From: Orientallactaga sibirica
Lineage: Eukaryota; Chordata; Mammalia; Rodentia; Dipodidae
Assembly (NCBI GenBank): GCA_036365145.1
Contig: JAEOAD010000897.1
Span: 24,822 to 88,821 of the forward strand
Direction of reading: 5' to 3'
DNA: 64,000 nucleotides
The notes under the pieces were generated by a model, which had not been told where the DNA came from, made no database searches, and worked only from the letters and a program-made list of their open reading frames with translations. How positions within the stretch are numbered: position 1 is the stretch's first letter; each line of letters starts with the position of its first letter. Below, one piece after another: positions 1 to 12,787 of this stretch. A program made the position numbers and the translations under genes.

Positions 1-89
1 TGTTTCTTTTTTTTTTCTTGTGTGTGGGGGTGTGTGTGTTGGGGGGTGTTTGTGTATATTTCAGTTGTGTGTACAGATAGAGGTGTCCC

Positions 90-385
90 ATGGGTATACA
101 TGTGGAGGCCATAGGAGAACATCAGGTGTCCTCTTTTATTGTGCTTCCACTTTCCTTTCTTTAGGACAGTCTCTGTCAGTGAATCTTGCCCAGCCATTTT
201 CACTCAAGCTGGTTGACCAGCAAATCCCCGAATTTCTCTTGTCTTCAGCACACTTGAGCCTGTGGTTACAGGTATCCTAGACCATGCTAGGCATTGTATG
301 TGGGCGCTGAGGATCCAACTGAGATGCTCATTCCTTCACAGCCAGTGTTCTTACCCACTGAGTCACCACCAATGCCCCAAGACAT
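90..385 (-). repeat. Rodent B3/B4-like SINE
   Basis: Contains TGGAGGCCATAGGAGAACATC, then GGCATTGTATGTGGGCGCTGAGGATCCAACTGAG and a tail CCCACTGAGTCACC, the layout of reverse tRNA-derived rodent B-type SINEs. Confidence 0.55.
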
Positions 386-1714
386 ACATTCCACTTGCAC
401 ATTTCCAGGATTACCATATAATAGTTATTAGCCTAAGGAATTTTTTTAAATTTTCTATTGCCTTATTTGACACTTTGTAAAAATTTATTTGGATATAATT
501 GAATTTTTTTATCCTTAAGCAGTATAGTATATAAATTTTTATGTGCAAATGCATGCATGTATATATATATATATATATCACAATCACCTAGGGAATATAT
601 AGTATAATACCCAATCAAGATTTTCCCCTTGACTATGATATGCTTGTTTATTACTAGCCTGTGTATGGATATATTACTTTGTTTTTATTTTGGGGTCATT
701 TGATCATGGAATAGAATTAGGAGATTCCTGATATGTTCAGTTTTCAGTTGTTTCAGAGAATACCTGTTTTCCTTCTTTGTTTCTTGGCTGATTTATGCTA
801 ATTTTCTGAGTATGAGTGTCCTATTTTTGTATGTCTCTGCTCACTTTTGTTATGGTGATGATTTTAAATTGTAGCCCTTTTATAGGTATGCCACTTGTAC
901 CTGTGTCATTGTAGCTTGCATGGATATACTAAGTCACGCTTCTTTCAAACTTGGAAACACCAGCAGACAGAAAACAATAGATCATAGGCCTGAAGCTAAT
1001 CTTTCCTTGCATTTGTGTTTTCTATTTGTGGTAGTTTTTGATGGAACATAGTGGCTTGTGGTTAAAATGGTAAAGAATTTATTGGAGGCGCTGGGCTTTT
1101 TCTTCCTCCCTTAAGGCATTTTTCTTTGTGTTGCAAGAGAAGTAGCCTGAAGGGGTGAAGTGGATTGTTGAGACATAGCTAGTTCATGTCATAAAAACCA
1201 GAGACTGGCTCTTTTAGAAGCTGGGTCTTATGTCTTGGGATTTGTGTTCTGTTACTGGTTCTTACTGACATGGAGAGTGTAATTCCTTGGATATATTTGT
1301 TAAACTCTTAGAATATTTCCAGAATCCCTTTTATCTCTCATTTGCATTCCCCTGGCAGTTACCACTGCAGGAAACTTAAGGCTGTTTCTCAGCTACTCAA
1401 AGACTTGGTTTTTCAGCCTCTTTCTTTGATGTGAGAGATACTCTGTGGGAAGTCAGAGTATCAACAATGATTCACATCACCAGGACTCCTTCTACCATGT
1501 GAGTTTAGCTGACATAATATAGTAATTTCAAACCTATGTCTTATATTTTTCTAACTTTCTTTGTTTTTTTCCAACCTAAGTTTAGGAATAATATATGTGG
1601 TGTTTTATTATACAAAGGAGATATTTTCATAAACACTGTTTTAAAACTTTTTCATTTGAATGTGTTTTGGCTTATTCCCAGTTAAACTAAAGCATACTAA
1701 GATTTTAAATCAGG
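386..1714. other. AT-rich unassigned sequence
   Basis: Apart from a (TA)n run at 559-579 I see no gene, clear repeat or splice structure. Confidence 0.6.
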
Positions 1715-1830
1715 TATAGTGGCACGTGATCATAATCTCAGAACTTGATAGGTTGAAGAGAAAGATAAGGAGTCCAAGGCCAGTTTTATCTACAAATTGA
1801 CTTTGGAGCCTGTCTCAAAACAACATAAAA
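1715..1830 (+). repeat. Degenerate B1-type SINE
   Basis: GTATAGTGGCACGTGATCAT, then AGTCCAAGGCCAGTTTTATC and GAGCCTGTCTCAAAACAACA: an old 7SL-type repeat. Confidence 0.55.
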
Positions 1831-2109
1831 ACATTAAAACATTTTAAGTAAACTTTCTGTGTTCTGATAATTCTACCTAAACTTACACAGGTAAGAAATG
1901 ATACAGAGGTGTCTCATGTGCACTTTGCCCATTTTAAGCCAGTTTTATCATTTTACAATTCTATAGAGAACAATATTTCAGGGCAAGGTATTAACATTGA
2001 TATGATCAAATTATGTATGGTCCATTACAGTCATTATAAGTATCTCTGCACTGTATGCCTAATGTTATCTGGATGTCCATCTCTTTCCATAGATTTGGGA
2101 AGTTTTCAT

Positions 2110-2810
2110 CCATTATTTTATTAAAAATATTTTCTATGATATTGATTTGAAGTTCTCCTTCTTGTATGCCCAAATTTGAACTTTTGTCTTTTCAAAGTGT
2201 CCAACATTTCTCTAATGTTCCATTCATATGATTTTTAAACTTCTTTTTGATTTCCACTAATTGATCTAATTCCTCTTTCTTGTCTTCAAGGCCTGATAGT
2301 CTGTCTTCCAGTTGATCCATTATATAGGGGAGGATTTTCATGGAGATTTCTGTGAGATTAGCTGTATTTTTCATTTCCAGGTTATTTCAATTTCTTTTTT
2401 TTCTTGATTTCCATCTCTTTATTCAGGCCATTTACATGTGTTGGTTTGATGTCTTTATTTAATGTAGCTATTTGTGTTCTCTTAAAGTGCATATAGGCAT
2501 TTACTTTTGTCACCTTTGAATTTATTCACAATATCATTTATGTGTTAATCTGTATCTTCTTAGAGATCATTGTAAATATATATTACCATTCTTTTGAACT
2601 TTTGTCTGGAATTTCCTTTGTGTAGATGTCATAGGGTTCCTTAGCATGCAATTCATTTATTTGGGGGGGTGGGGACACAGTGTCTTGTTTTTGCCTGTTA
2701 CATGGAGACTTACCCATCCGGAGAAAGTGCACTGATTCTGACACTCCTATATTAATACTTGAAATGATGAGGCTCTTTATGTTCATTTGTCTTGGCTTTG
2801 CTTTGTGATA
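2110..2810 (-). mobile_element. Old L1 ORF1 fragment, minus strand
   Basis: The minus strand holds the ORF1 coiled-coil text near 2192-2374 (MDQLEDRLSGLEDKKEELDQ), followed by diverged sequence with no long frame. It resembles the ORF1 region of the plus-strand L1 but is more decayed. Confidence 0.6.
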
Positions 2811-3049
2811 CTGAGTCTTGGTACCGTTTCATTGATGGGTAGGTGAGTTGGTCTCAGTTCATTCTTAGTTCTGGTTAAAATTCACTTAGATCCAGGATTA
2901 AATGGTAGATCTTTGGTTCTCCTTCTCCCTCCCTCCAGTTTGCATGGGGAAGAGGATTGCTAAAAGGCAATCTGAGTGCTAGAACTCTGTATGACCCTAG
3001 CAACGGGGGGGGGGGGCAAGTTTCCTTCTCCATTGTTCTTCCCCCTTAT

Positions 3050-3302
3050 TTCCTCGAGACAGTGTTTGTCTGTTACAGAACCTGAATCTGTCATTTCTCA
3101 TCCAGACCAGCCCTGATCAGATAGTATAGACCCTGCTATCTCCAACGCCTAAGCACTGGGGTTAGAGGCATGTGGCACCATGGCCAGCTTTTTGTTTGTT
3201 TAACTGGATTTATGTGAGTACTAGGAAGAAAACCCAGGCCAACCTACGTCTGTAGGATTTACAAGCCAGTGCATTTAACCACTAAGCAATTTCTCCAGCC
3301 CT
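3050..3302 (-). repeat. Degenerate B1 plus partial tRNA-SINE, minus
   Basis: The left part ends TTAGAGGCATGTGGCACCATG (reverse B1). The right part (3190-3302) ends TTTAACCACTAAGCAATTTCTCCAGCCC, the reverse head of the tRNA-SINE. Confidence 0.6.
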
Positions 3303-3844
3303 CCTTTCCCCCCTTTTTGGTTTTTTCCATGAAATATAAATGTCAAATTGCCTTTCCTACTACATCATTTTCAGTTTCGTGTAAAGGTAACGGTGGCCAT
3401 TGTTATTTATGGAGTATATTTTCTGGAATGTTGGTATTATACTTTTCTCAATTTTGTTGAAAGGTGCACAATATGAGGAGCCAGGAGATCAAATTTAAAC
3501 AATTTAAAAGAATTTTTTATCACTGTAGCAACTATTTTTTGAATATTCAATAAATATATCTTCTCGGTTACTTCATGACATGTGAAATGTAATAGAATCA
3601 ACTACCTACACTTTTATGCCTATATCTCTAGAATGTAGTAAAGACTCCTCCTTTCTACTGCTTTGAACAGTCTGTGCATTTTATTTTCTACCTCATTCCA
3701 TTTAGATATTTATGACATTAATTTACATTTATGAAAGAGAAAAGCACTGGTATTATATTCTATTTGTGCCTTTTCAAAAATCATTAGTTTTTTGCTATTG
3801 TTAGGAATATTTTACTTCATAATTTTACTTTATTTTCATTTTAC

Positions 3845-4000
3845 ATTTTTTTTTGTTTTTTTGAGGTAGGGTCTCACTCTGGTCCAGGCTGACCTGGAAT
3901 TAACTATGTAGTCTCAGGGTAGCCTCAAACTCACGGCGATCCTCCTACCTCTGCCTCCCAAGTGCTGGGATTAAAGACGTGCGCCACCACGCCCAGCCCA
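3845..4000 (-). repeat. B1 SINE, minus
   Basis: T-rich start, GAGGTAGGGTCTCACTCTGG, then CCCAAGTGCTGGGATTAAAG: a well-kept reverse B1. Confidence 0.88.
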
Positions 4001-4204
4001 TTTTACATTTTTATCTCAAATTCTCTTGATGAGCTAAGAGTTTCAATCTTCTCCAACATTTTCTTCTTCACATATCTTGTGAAAACTTTTATTTATATTC
4101 CTCTTGAGGCATTTATATGTTAAACTTGAAATCAGCTTCATTTAAGTATAATTGGCATACTAAACTGGGAAACTTTCAAATGTGGACTTCAACACAGTTT
4201 TCAT

Positions 4205-4325
4205 TTTTTTAAAAAAAAAATTTGAGGTAGGGTGTTACTCTAGCCCAAGCTGACCTGTAATTCACTCTGTAGCTCCTTGCTGGTCTCAAACTCACAGTGA
4301 TTCTCCAGTCACAGCAAGTGCTGGA
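4205..4325 (-). repeat. Partial B1 SINE, minus
   Basis: GAGGTAGGGTGTTACTCTAG and TGACCTGTAATTCACTCTGT, lacking the usual far end. Confidence 0.7.
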
Positions 4326-6234
4326 AACCTTGGGCTGCATGATAGAGCTCTGTGAGCTACCAAATCCAGCACTGTGAAAACCAACCCTGAGCTTTGACTT
4401 AGTTTGTTGGATGCTTTAGCTTTTGCAAAGATTTTCAGAGCACTTGCTATTGCAAGTGAAGAGAGAAACCAAAGACACACATCTAGGAGGAATTGCCACC
4501 CAACATTGCTTGCAGGGATTGTTGAAGTTCTGTAAATATTCCATTCTTTTTCAGGGAATCCCTGCCAACTGGCCAGTGCCTTCTGGGAAAACTCCCAATC
4601 CATCCCACTCTGTATATAGTCAGTGTCCTCTGTATTCCCTGCATGGCTCTCTCTGAAGTTATTTCCAATGGGCCATTACCTGTATCCAGTAGACTGGGCC
4701 ACTCCAGGTATCATCCCTAAGGAACTCTTTTGATTTGGAATGGTCAGTGATTCCTCACCCCTTGGCTCTCCTATGTTAAGTATTGTGCATAAAGGTTCCT
4801 CCACTAGGTAATAAGTGGTTTTGCTTTCATAAAACCCTGGTTGTGTAAAGCTTTGTGTAGGTGCAAACTGAGTTTTTTTTATGTAATAAAGGTGCAAGTC
4901 CAACCTTGATTAATGAAATAGGCCCGGGAGAAACAGGCACAGTTTATAAACAGATCTCTAATGTTACAGTGTTTCATCCTGGGATACTTTTGGACCAGTT
5001 TTCTGTTCCTTGGCCAGATTCCTTAGCAGTCAACCCAGTTAGGTCTGTGATATAAGATTCCCTACTAACCAGGCTAGTCAATAGGGTCTTGCTCAGGATT
5101 TTGGGGGTTGTGTGCGTCTTCCAGCCCTAAACCTCTTATAACTGGATTAATGTGTCTGTATCAGTGGGGATGCCCTCTAAAAGTCCAACCTTATTACTCC
5201 TTATATGCCTTGCGCTTTGCATGGTAACTAGCAGTTGTGTTGCGATGTTTGCTTATAAGCCTCCACCATTGTATTGCGAGTGGACTGACAGATTCAGATG
5301 TAGTGAGTCATGCACCTCAAGAAGGAGTGATACCCTTAGGATGCAGCATCCACTGGTTTCCACAATAGCTGTTGAAGATGGTGCAGAATCTCCAACTGGA
5401 TCCCACAGTTGCCATCATTATGTGAAGCCCCTCAGTCATTGGTGGAAGCATATGTTAAGACTGTGCTCAAGGTTTTGAGCACAACTCTACCCACATGAAT
5501 TATGGATCTTAGACCTGGTGGACTTTGTACTAGGGACTTATGTTTCTTGTTTTTTGGTTTTAGAAATAGATGGACAAGTTTATTTATCATCCAGTGTCTC
5601 AGGAGACAGTGTATGTCATGGGTAAATATAATTTAAGAGAGGACTGATAATCTTTGTTTTTCACCGGAGAAGAATATTTCTTACAGAGTTTGGTCTTCAT
5701 TTTCCACAACTGCTCTTGCTTCTGATCCAAACATTGTATTCTGTATTGTGGCATTGTCTCACTGTTTTCTAGGCTGACCAGAATCTCACTATGTAACTGA
5801 AATAGGAATTTTGGGGTTCCTTGCCAATATACTAATATGCCAATGTATCAATAAATTTAGGGTACTCTGGACTCTTTTCTTACGAATTTAAACAATTAGA
5901 ATCTATAGACCAGAGGGTAAGGTTTAGGGAGATTTTATTAGATTAAGAGAAGAGAAGTTCAGAGAGCTCCTGGCATTGGGCTGATAGGAGGGGATAGAGA
6001 GCACACTTAGGAGTAGGAGTACCCCCCCCACCTCAGGCCAGCATAGCCGAGATGATGTGAGATTACCAGAGAAGGCACCTGGAAGTTCAAGAGAGGTAGA
6101 ATGTCAACAAGACATCTAACTTATTTGTAGTAGTCATTACCCTCAGATTCAGGTGAGTCTGAGAGAGAGAGCTATTTGGTGGACTCAGGGGCTGACTCAA
6201 GACGAGGCCAGCCATGATGCTGATATAGGATTTG
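4326..6234. other. Unassigned sequence, possibly old retroelement
   Basis: The longest open frame (5152-5478, 108 codons) has a hydrophobic start but no recognisable motif, and I do not call it. The tone of the sequence near 4880-5480 could be decayed retroviral interior. Not supported by any conserved block. Confidence 0.4.
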
Positions 6235-6325
6235 GTGGTTCTGAAGGGGTCCCCAAGAATTAATGAACCCAAAGTTTTGGATTCTGTCCTATCTTTAATA
6301 AAGAGTTAATAAAGATAGACTCATC
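6235..6325 (-). repeat. LTR-like repeat, left part of copy 1
   Basis: Homologous to 14440-14520 (AACCCAAAGTTTTGG / ACCCCAAACTTTGGG, then a run ending AATAAAGATAGACT / AATAAAATAGACT). It ends where the L1 monomers begin. Confidence 0.55.
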
Positions 6326-6690
6326 CCGGGCCTGAGTTCCTGACATGGACAGCATGTGGGCAGGTGCCCGGGGTCTGGAGTGAGTAGGCCAGACCCATCT
6401 CCAGTCTACTCCCAACTCCTGGGCCTGAGTTCCTTGTACACACAGTGTGTAGGCAGGTGCAGCAGTCTGGAGTGAGTAGGCCAGTCCCATTTATGGACTC
6501 CTACCACCTTCCTGCCCTGAATTCCTTGAGCGGACAATGTGTGGGTGGATGCCTGGGTCTGGAGTGAATAGGCCAGACCCATTTATGGGCTCCTCCCACC
6601 TCACAGGTCAGAGTTGCCTGACCTGGTCTGTGTTCTGGAGAGCATGGCATGAAGTAGGCCAGATCCCTGTTCCCTTGCTCCTCCCAGTCT
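6326..6690 (+). repeat. L1 5'-UTR tandem monomers (~92 bp, 3-4 copies)
   Basis: Copies start near 6326, 6418, 6512 and (degenerate) 6604. Each has GGCCTGAGTTCCT or similar, then a GTGGGCAGGTGCC-like part, GGTCTGGAGTGAGTAGGCCAG and a TCCCA-rich end. Monomers of this kind act as the internal promoter in mouse L1. The unit sequence here is not one I know. Confidence 0.75.
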
Positions 6691-6885
6691 CCTGGCCCTG
6701 GTAGCTCCCATTGTGCCCTGCTTGGGGAGGTCTGGTCCTTGTGTGAGCCGTGGAATCAGGCCTTTTGCTCTGGTATCCTGACTGGCCACCAAGTATCAAC
6801 ATTCCTGTTTACCTGAATTAGAGGGTGAACGTGCCAAAGGACAAAAACTTGCTTCCTGCTCAATAAAATAAAGAGTCCTCCTAAA

Positions 6886-8085
6886 ATGGGTAGACAACAA
6901 CGCAAAAAAGCCAATGAAAGCCAGAAAACTGAGAGATCTCCTCCAAGGATGCCTAGTCTTACAGTGGAAGCCTCCAATAAAATCATAGAAAAATCAACAG
7001 AAATTCATTCTCAAAATGGAAAACACAACAACCAAGGACACCCTGATTTAAAAAAAAAATAGCCTAACTTGAAGCAAACTATCAAAGAACCAACATTCGT
7101 ATCAATGAAATTGAACAGAATGGTCTCCTAGAGCATTCAGCTTTTGACAGTAAGTTTAACTTGATAGAAGAAAATGTTAGAATCCTCCAAAGAGATATGA
7201 ATAAATTCAAGGTAAGTCAAGAAATGGAAGACCTCAACAACTGGCAGATTAACCTTAATAAAATCTTGATCAAAACAGAACTCGAATTGAAATCATACCT
7301 CAAAAAAGAGATGGACATGATGCAAAACAACACAACAGGAAACAAAAATCAAATAGAAATTATAAAAACCTCTCTAGAACTACTCACCAACAGAGCTGCT
7401 CATGTGGAAGACAGAACCTCTGACCTGGAAGATAAGACAGAAGACATTGATCAGGAGGCCAAAAATTTTGCTAAGTTCAAAAAATCAACTGAACAGAATG
7501 TGAGGGAACTGTGGGACACCCTAAAATGACCAAATATCTGGAACATGGGTATACTAGAAGGAGAGGAAATCCAGACCAGAGGCATAGAGAACACATTCAA
7601 CAAAATTATTGAATAAAATTTTCCAAACCTCACAAAAGAGAGGCCCATCTAGATACAAGAAGCCCACAGAACACCAAACAGACAGGACCAAAGAAGGATC
7701 TCTCCAAGACACATCATAGTTAGAACTCTTTGCAACAAAAACAAAGAGAGTGTTAAAAGCAGCAAGAGAGAAGCAATTCACAACATAGAAAGGCAATGTC
7801 ATCAGAATTACATCAGATTTCTCAATGGAAACCCTGAAAGCCATAAGGGCCTGGAATGGAATACTTCAGAGTCTGTAAAATTATGGCTTCCATCCCAAGC
7901 TACTTGACCCAGCAAAAGTATCCCTCATAATAGATGGTGAAAGAAAAACTTCCCATGAAAAAACTCCACTTTATGATTATATGAATACACAGCAAAACCT
8001 ACAGAGAATACTTGAGGGAATCCACAAAGAACAGTCAAACAATCAATCTCAAGAGCCAACAAGAAGAGGATCACAATAACCAAAA
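6886..8085 (+). pseudogene. L1 ORF1 remnant
   Basis: ATG at 6886 reads MGRQQRKKANESQKTE, the usual start of L1 ORF1p, an RNA-binding trimeric chaperone. The longest intact part, 7161-7529, holds the coiled coil with repeated heptads (TNRAAHVEDRTSDLEDKTED). Downstream, the RNA-recognition and C-terminal regions are recognisable but broken by stops. Confidence 0.8.
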
Positions 8086-8147
8086 TGAACCAGGCTCAAA
8101 ACAGTACATAACATAAGAAAGCAACAAACCACATAAATCACGTCATC

Positions 8148-10196
8148 ATGGCAGATATTAATTCAAACCTCACAGTAATAACCTTAAATATTAATGGTTT
8201 TAACTCACCCATCAAAAGACACAGGTTATCAGGATGGATCAAAAAACTGGACCCTTTTATCTGCTGTCTTCAAGAGACCCACCTCACCATTAAAGATAGA
8301 CACCTCCTCAGGATGAAAGGTTGGAAAATGATATTCCAAGCAAATGGAAATAAAAACAAGCAGGTGTTGCTATATTCATATCTGATAAAATAGACTTCAA
8401 ATCAAAGGTAATCAAAAAGGACAAAGGCCACTTCCTACTTATCAAGGGAATGATCCAACAGGAGCATATCACAATCATAAATATATATGTGCCAAACACA
8501 GGTGCACCACAGTTTATAAAACAAAATCTACTTGACAATAAAACAGAAATAAACAACAACCCCATCATAGTCAGAGACTTCAATACTCCACTATCATCAA
8601 TAAACAGTATCACCCAAGCAGAAAATCAACAGGGAAATTATAGAGTTCAACAACATCATAGATCAACTAGACCTAACATATTTCTACAGAACTTTCCACC
8701 CCCACTCAACAGAATACACATTCTTCGCATCAGCCCATGGAACCTTCTTCAAAACTGACCATATATTAGGCCATAAATCATGCCTTCATAAAGTCAGGAA
8801 AATTGAAGTAACTTCCTGCATCATGTCAGATCACAATGCTTTAAATCTAGAAATTAACAACAAAAGGCACATCAAGAACTCCACCAGCACCTGTAGACTA
8901 AACAGCACACTTTTAAACAATGAATTGGTCTTGTAAGAAATCAAAGAAGATATTGTAAAATTCCTAGAATTGAATGATAATGAAAACACAACCTACCAAA
9001 ACTTATGGGACAAAATGAAGGCAGTCCTAAGGGGAAAATCCATAGCTCTAAATGCCTTCGTTACAAAGCGGAGAGATCCTAAATCAATAACCTTACCGTC
9101 CACCTAAAGGTGCTGTAAAAACAAGAAGAATCCAACCCAAAGAGCTCCAGATGAAAAAAAATCAAGATTAGAGCAGAAATTAATGAATTGGAAACAAAGA
9201 AAAAAATTTAAAATCAATGAAACAAAGAGCTGGTTCTTTGAAAAAATAAACAAGATTAACAAACCACTGGCCAAATTGATCAAGAAAAAAACAGAGAAGT
9301 CTCAAATTAACAAAATCAGAAATGAAAAAGGAGTGATCACAACAGACATCAATGAAATTGGAAGAATCATCAGGGCATACTTCCAAAACCTGTACTCCAC
9401 AAAATTAAATAATCTGGAAGCGATGGATGAATTCCTAGATACATACTACCTACCAAAACTAAATTCATAGCAGCTCCTAAACAAACCTATCACATCCATG
9501 GAGATTGTAAAGGTAATCAACCCCCCTCCCCCCCAAAAAAAGAAAATTCCAGGACTGGATGGCTTCTCAGCTGAATTCTATCAAACCTTCATAGAAGAAC
9601 TCCAACCATTTTTTCTCAAATTTTTCTGCATAATCAGAGGCCAGGGAATCCTCTCCAACTCCTTTTATGAAGCTAGCATGACTCTAATACCAAAAACCAG
9701 ACAGAGATGCAACAAGGAAAGAAAATTATAGGCCCATATCCCTATTAACTTAGATACAAAGATCCTGAACAAAATCCTTACAAACCAAATTCAACAACAC
9801 ATCAAAAGCATTATCCACCTTGATCAAGTAGGCTTCATCCCAGGGATGCAGGGATGGTTTAACATATGGAAATTTGTCAATGTAAAACACCACATTAATA
9901 AACTGAACCATAAGAATGACATGATCATCTTCATTGATGCAAAGAAGGCCTTTGACAAAATACAACACCACTTCATGATCAAAACATTGGAAAGAACAGG
10001 CATGGAGGATTTATATCTCAACACAACAAAGGCTATATACAAAGCTCCTAAAGTCCAAATAATACTTAATGAGGAAAAACTCAAGGAATTCCCACTGAGA
10101 TCAGAAACAAGACAGGGATGCCCACTCTCACCACTGCTCAACAACATAGTACTAGAAGTACTAGCCAAGCAATAAGTCAGGAGAAAGAAATAAAAG
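8148..10196 (+). pseudogene. L1 ORF2 remnant, endonuclease to mid RT
   Basis: ATG at 8148 begins MADINSNLTVITLNINGFNS, the start of the L1 endonuclease, with the QETH metal-site motif (CCLQETHL) at ~8262. Later pieces give the RT: the [19 protein letters not shown] block, the [20 protein letters not shown] palm motif and the [19 protein letters not shown] block. Multiple frameshifts separate them. The FADD catalytic motif and everything after it are missing. Confidence 0.84.
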
Positions 10197-10725
10197 AGTT
10201 ATACCCCTGGGTACCCTGAGTTTAGAGAAATTATACAGCAGGCCCCGAGTTTAGGAGAGATACATACATGGTTGATCTAGAATGTAAAGGAAATACCCAC
10301 ATGGTAGAAAAATACCCAGGCCAAAGAACAGTGCTTTGCTCTAACTGACAAGGCTGCATAAGGGAGTCAGGATTACATGCTGCTAGAAAGTGATCACAGG
10401 GCAGAGGAGTGTGGAAGAAGAGGGCAAGACTATGTGGGTAACCTTTATATAGATCAGACATCCAATCAGGATTAGCTTTATCATCAGGCTCGGGTGTGTA
10501 AGCAGAGACCTGATTGGTTTGTGGACTTAGGGTAACTGACCCAGGGAGGCCAAACTGAAGAAACAGGAAGTTCCTAGTGGGCCTGTTACTGACTACCATC
10601 ATGAAGAGACTGGATCAGAGACCCAATTTTCAGTTTTGCCAAGATGGACAGACAGGCATTTTCTGTTCCCTCTTTAGGCTTCTGTTCCTAACTGCCTGAA
10701 TGAAGCTAGCTTTTTCTTATTTCTT
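10197..10725 (-). repeat. LTR-like repeat, right part of copy 1
   Basis: Aligns along its length with 14985-15630. On the minus strand it holds CCTGATTGGATGTC (CCAAT box, inverted) followed by CTATATAAAGG, a good TATA box. This suggests an LTR reading leftward. Family not identified. Confidence 0.6.
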
Positions 10726-10727
10726 TT

Positions 10728-10880
10728 CTCTATGTTTTTGGAGGCAGAGCTTTCCTCTAGCTCAGACTGACATGGACTTCACTATGTATTCTCAGAGTGT
10801 CCTTGAACTCATGGCGATCCTCCTACCTCTACCTCACAAGTCCTGGGATTAAAGGTGTGTGCGATCACAACTGGATTTCT
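10728..10880 (-). repeat. B1 SINE, minus
   Basis: TGAACTCATGGCGATCCTCC and GTCCTGGGATTAAAGGTGTG: reverse B1 immediately beside the LTR-like repeat. Confidence 0.82.
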
Positions 10881-11337
10881 ACTATTTCTCCTTCCTTTTC
10901 CCCTACTGAGAAGAAACTCTTAACTGTTGTTAGAGGAAATGGGGTGATGACCACTCTGTAACTTCTTCAAGCTGAATGGTTAGAGTCTCTCAGAAAGAGA
11001 GCTATGTAGAAGGCCAAGAGAGAGACTTGTATTCCAGTCCAATCTCTCATCACCATCCATATGTAGGTATTTTTTCTGGGTCTTTTGTTTTATTTTGGCC
11101 CTGAGAAAACATATAGAGATAGCAAGAAACATTATAATAGGTCAAGGCAGTAGGAAATGATTTTGTCCTTTTGGGAAGAGACAAAATTTTAAGAGTAAGC
11201 TTGGTAAAGAGAATCAGAATCAAAGTCTATTGGGAGACTCATATGCTCACTTGAAATTTAAGTCTTGTATGGGTTCTGCCACATAAGAAGCCTCTTGATG
11301 TGATTCTAGGTCTTTACAATGAACTTCTATGGGTTTG

Positions 11338-11340
<3 letters not shown>

Positions 11341-11372
<32 letters not shown>
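11341..11372. repeat. Poly(T) run of 32
   Basis: A pure T tract. I cannot recognise a retroelement on either side, so its origin is open. Confidence 0.9.
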
Positions 11373-11374
<2 letters not shown>

Positions 11375-12363
11375 CTCAACTGATCTCTTCCTCAGTCCCC
11401 TGGACTTAAGGATAACATTCACAAAAGACAGTTAAGAAAACCATTACTTATACTTTCAAGACACTAAAAGAGAATCAGGTCCTGTTAGAAGGAGGAATAA
11501 GTCAATCTAAGAGGTTACTATTTTAAGTTTTAAACACAGGACCAAGAAAATGGGCTATATGTATTCAGTGTTAAACAGTGATGCCTATAAGTCAAATTCC
11601 TGTCTATAGAGTAATACTTTTAGTTGTAATTTTCTCTCTTGGGTAGCCAAAAATTAATGAAATATGTACCTCTGAAGGTCAATAGTGGCTCTTTATGAGA
11701 GACTCTAGGGACCTGGTAGAAGCTGTATGACTTTCAATATTTGTACCACCAGTTAGAATGAGTCAGGGCTGTACTGACCATGTAGCTTCCCTTATAGGCA
11801 TTGAGGCTCTTTTCCCTCTGCTTTGACTGTCTTCTTGGAGGCTGTGAACTATTTGGAGTCCAATTTCTGGGGCCTCTATCATCTCTCTGATCAAGAGAAT
11901 AGGTGACTTACCAGAGGTTTTGGGCATTTTCTATCATCTCTTGTTGCCTATTTGACATGGGAGAAGAAACCAAGATCATGCCCTGAGCCAGGACACACAG
12001 GGTCCCATGGTAATTGTGGTGGTGCAAAGGGAACTTACACAGAAGGCACATTCAAGATTTTATTGGAAATTATTGGATCTGCAGAATTAAGTCCTTAATG
12101 ATGGGCCCCCGAATCAGCTTAGGGACTATGGGTTTATACCTTCACTGATGGGACCATAAATATGTGCCTCCTGTGTATACCTGCTCCTGTGGCCAGAAAG
12201 CAGAGCTTCGAAAATGTTTGTGTGTTGTGTAGACTGCCTTACCAGTGTAATCTTACAGTGTCTTCATTTCTCTGCTTCCTATAGCCTACAAATTTAAGTC
12301 CTCCACAGTGGGGTTTTATACCCATTTGTTCAGCCAGAAAATTGGGCCTCAAAAATCTGTCTT

Positions 12364-12522
12364 GAGCCAGGCATGGTGGTGCATGCCTTTAATCCCAGCA
12401 CTCGGGAGGCAGAGGTAGGAGGATCGCCAAAAGTTCGAGGCCACCCTGAGACTACATAGTTAATTCCAGGTCAGCCTGGACCAGAGTGAGACCCTACCTT
12501 GCAAAACCAAAAAAAAAAAAAA
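12364..12522 (+). repeat. B1 SINE
   Basis: GCCAGGCATGGTGGTGCATG and AATCCCAGCACTCGGGAGG, with an A tail. Confidence 0.9.
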
Positions 12523-12620
12523 ATCTGTCTTGAGTGGAGGCCAACTTACCAGTATGACCCTGCAGTGTTGGGCCTATGGACTTAGATTCTCATTGATATG
12601 ATTTAAAATATTTGCCTGTA

Positions 12621-12787
12621 GGCCGGGTGTGGTGGCGCACGCCTTTAATCCCAGCACTCAGGAGGCAGAGGTAGGAGGATCACCATAAGTTCAAGGCCAC
12701 CCTGAGACTACAGAGTGAATTCCAGGTCAGCCTGGGCTAGAATGAGACCCTACCTTGAAAAACCAAAAAAAAAAAAAAAAAAAAAAA
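12621..12787 (+). repeat. B1 SINE
   Basis: GGCCGGGTGTGGTGGCGCAC start with a long A tail, about 100 bp after another B1 in the same orientation. Confidence 0.9.

Larger units (their letters stand above)
6326..10196 (+). mobile_element. LINE-1 with 5'-UTR monomers, cut off inside ORF2
   Basis: Tandem 5'-UTR monomers (6326-6690) lead to ORF1 (from 6886) and ORF2 (from 8148). The L1 stops near 10196 at the sequence before the RT FADD motif, without poly(A), and passes straight into LTR-like sequence. Several frameshifts and stops break both frames. The monomers show that the 5' end is essentially complete, which is rare for L1 insertions. Confidence 0.87.

Noticed and set aside
5152..5478. 108-codon frame with a hydrophobic, signal-like start
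   Set aside because: No splice context, no homology that I can name and ordinary codon texture. It is left as unassigned sequence.
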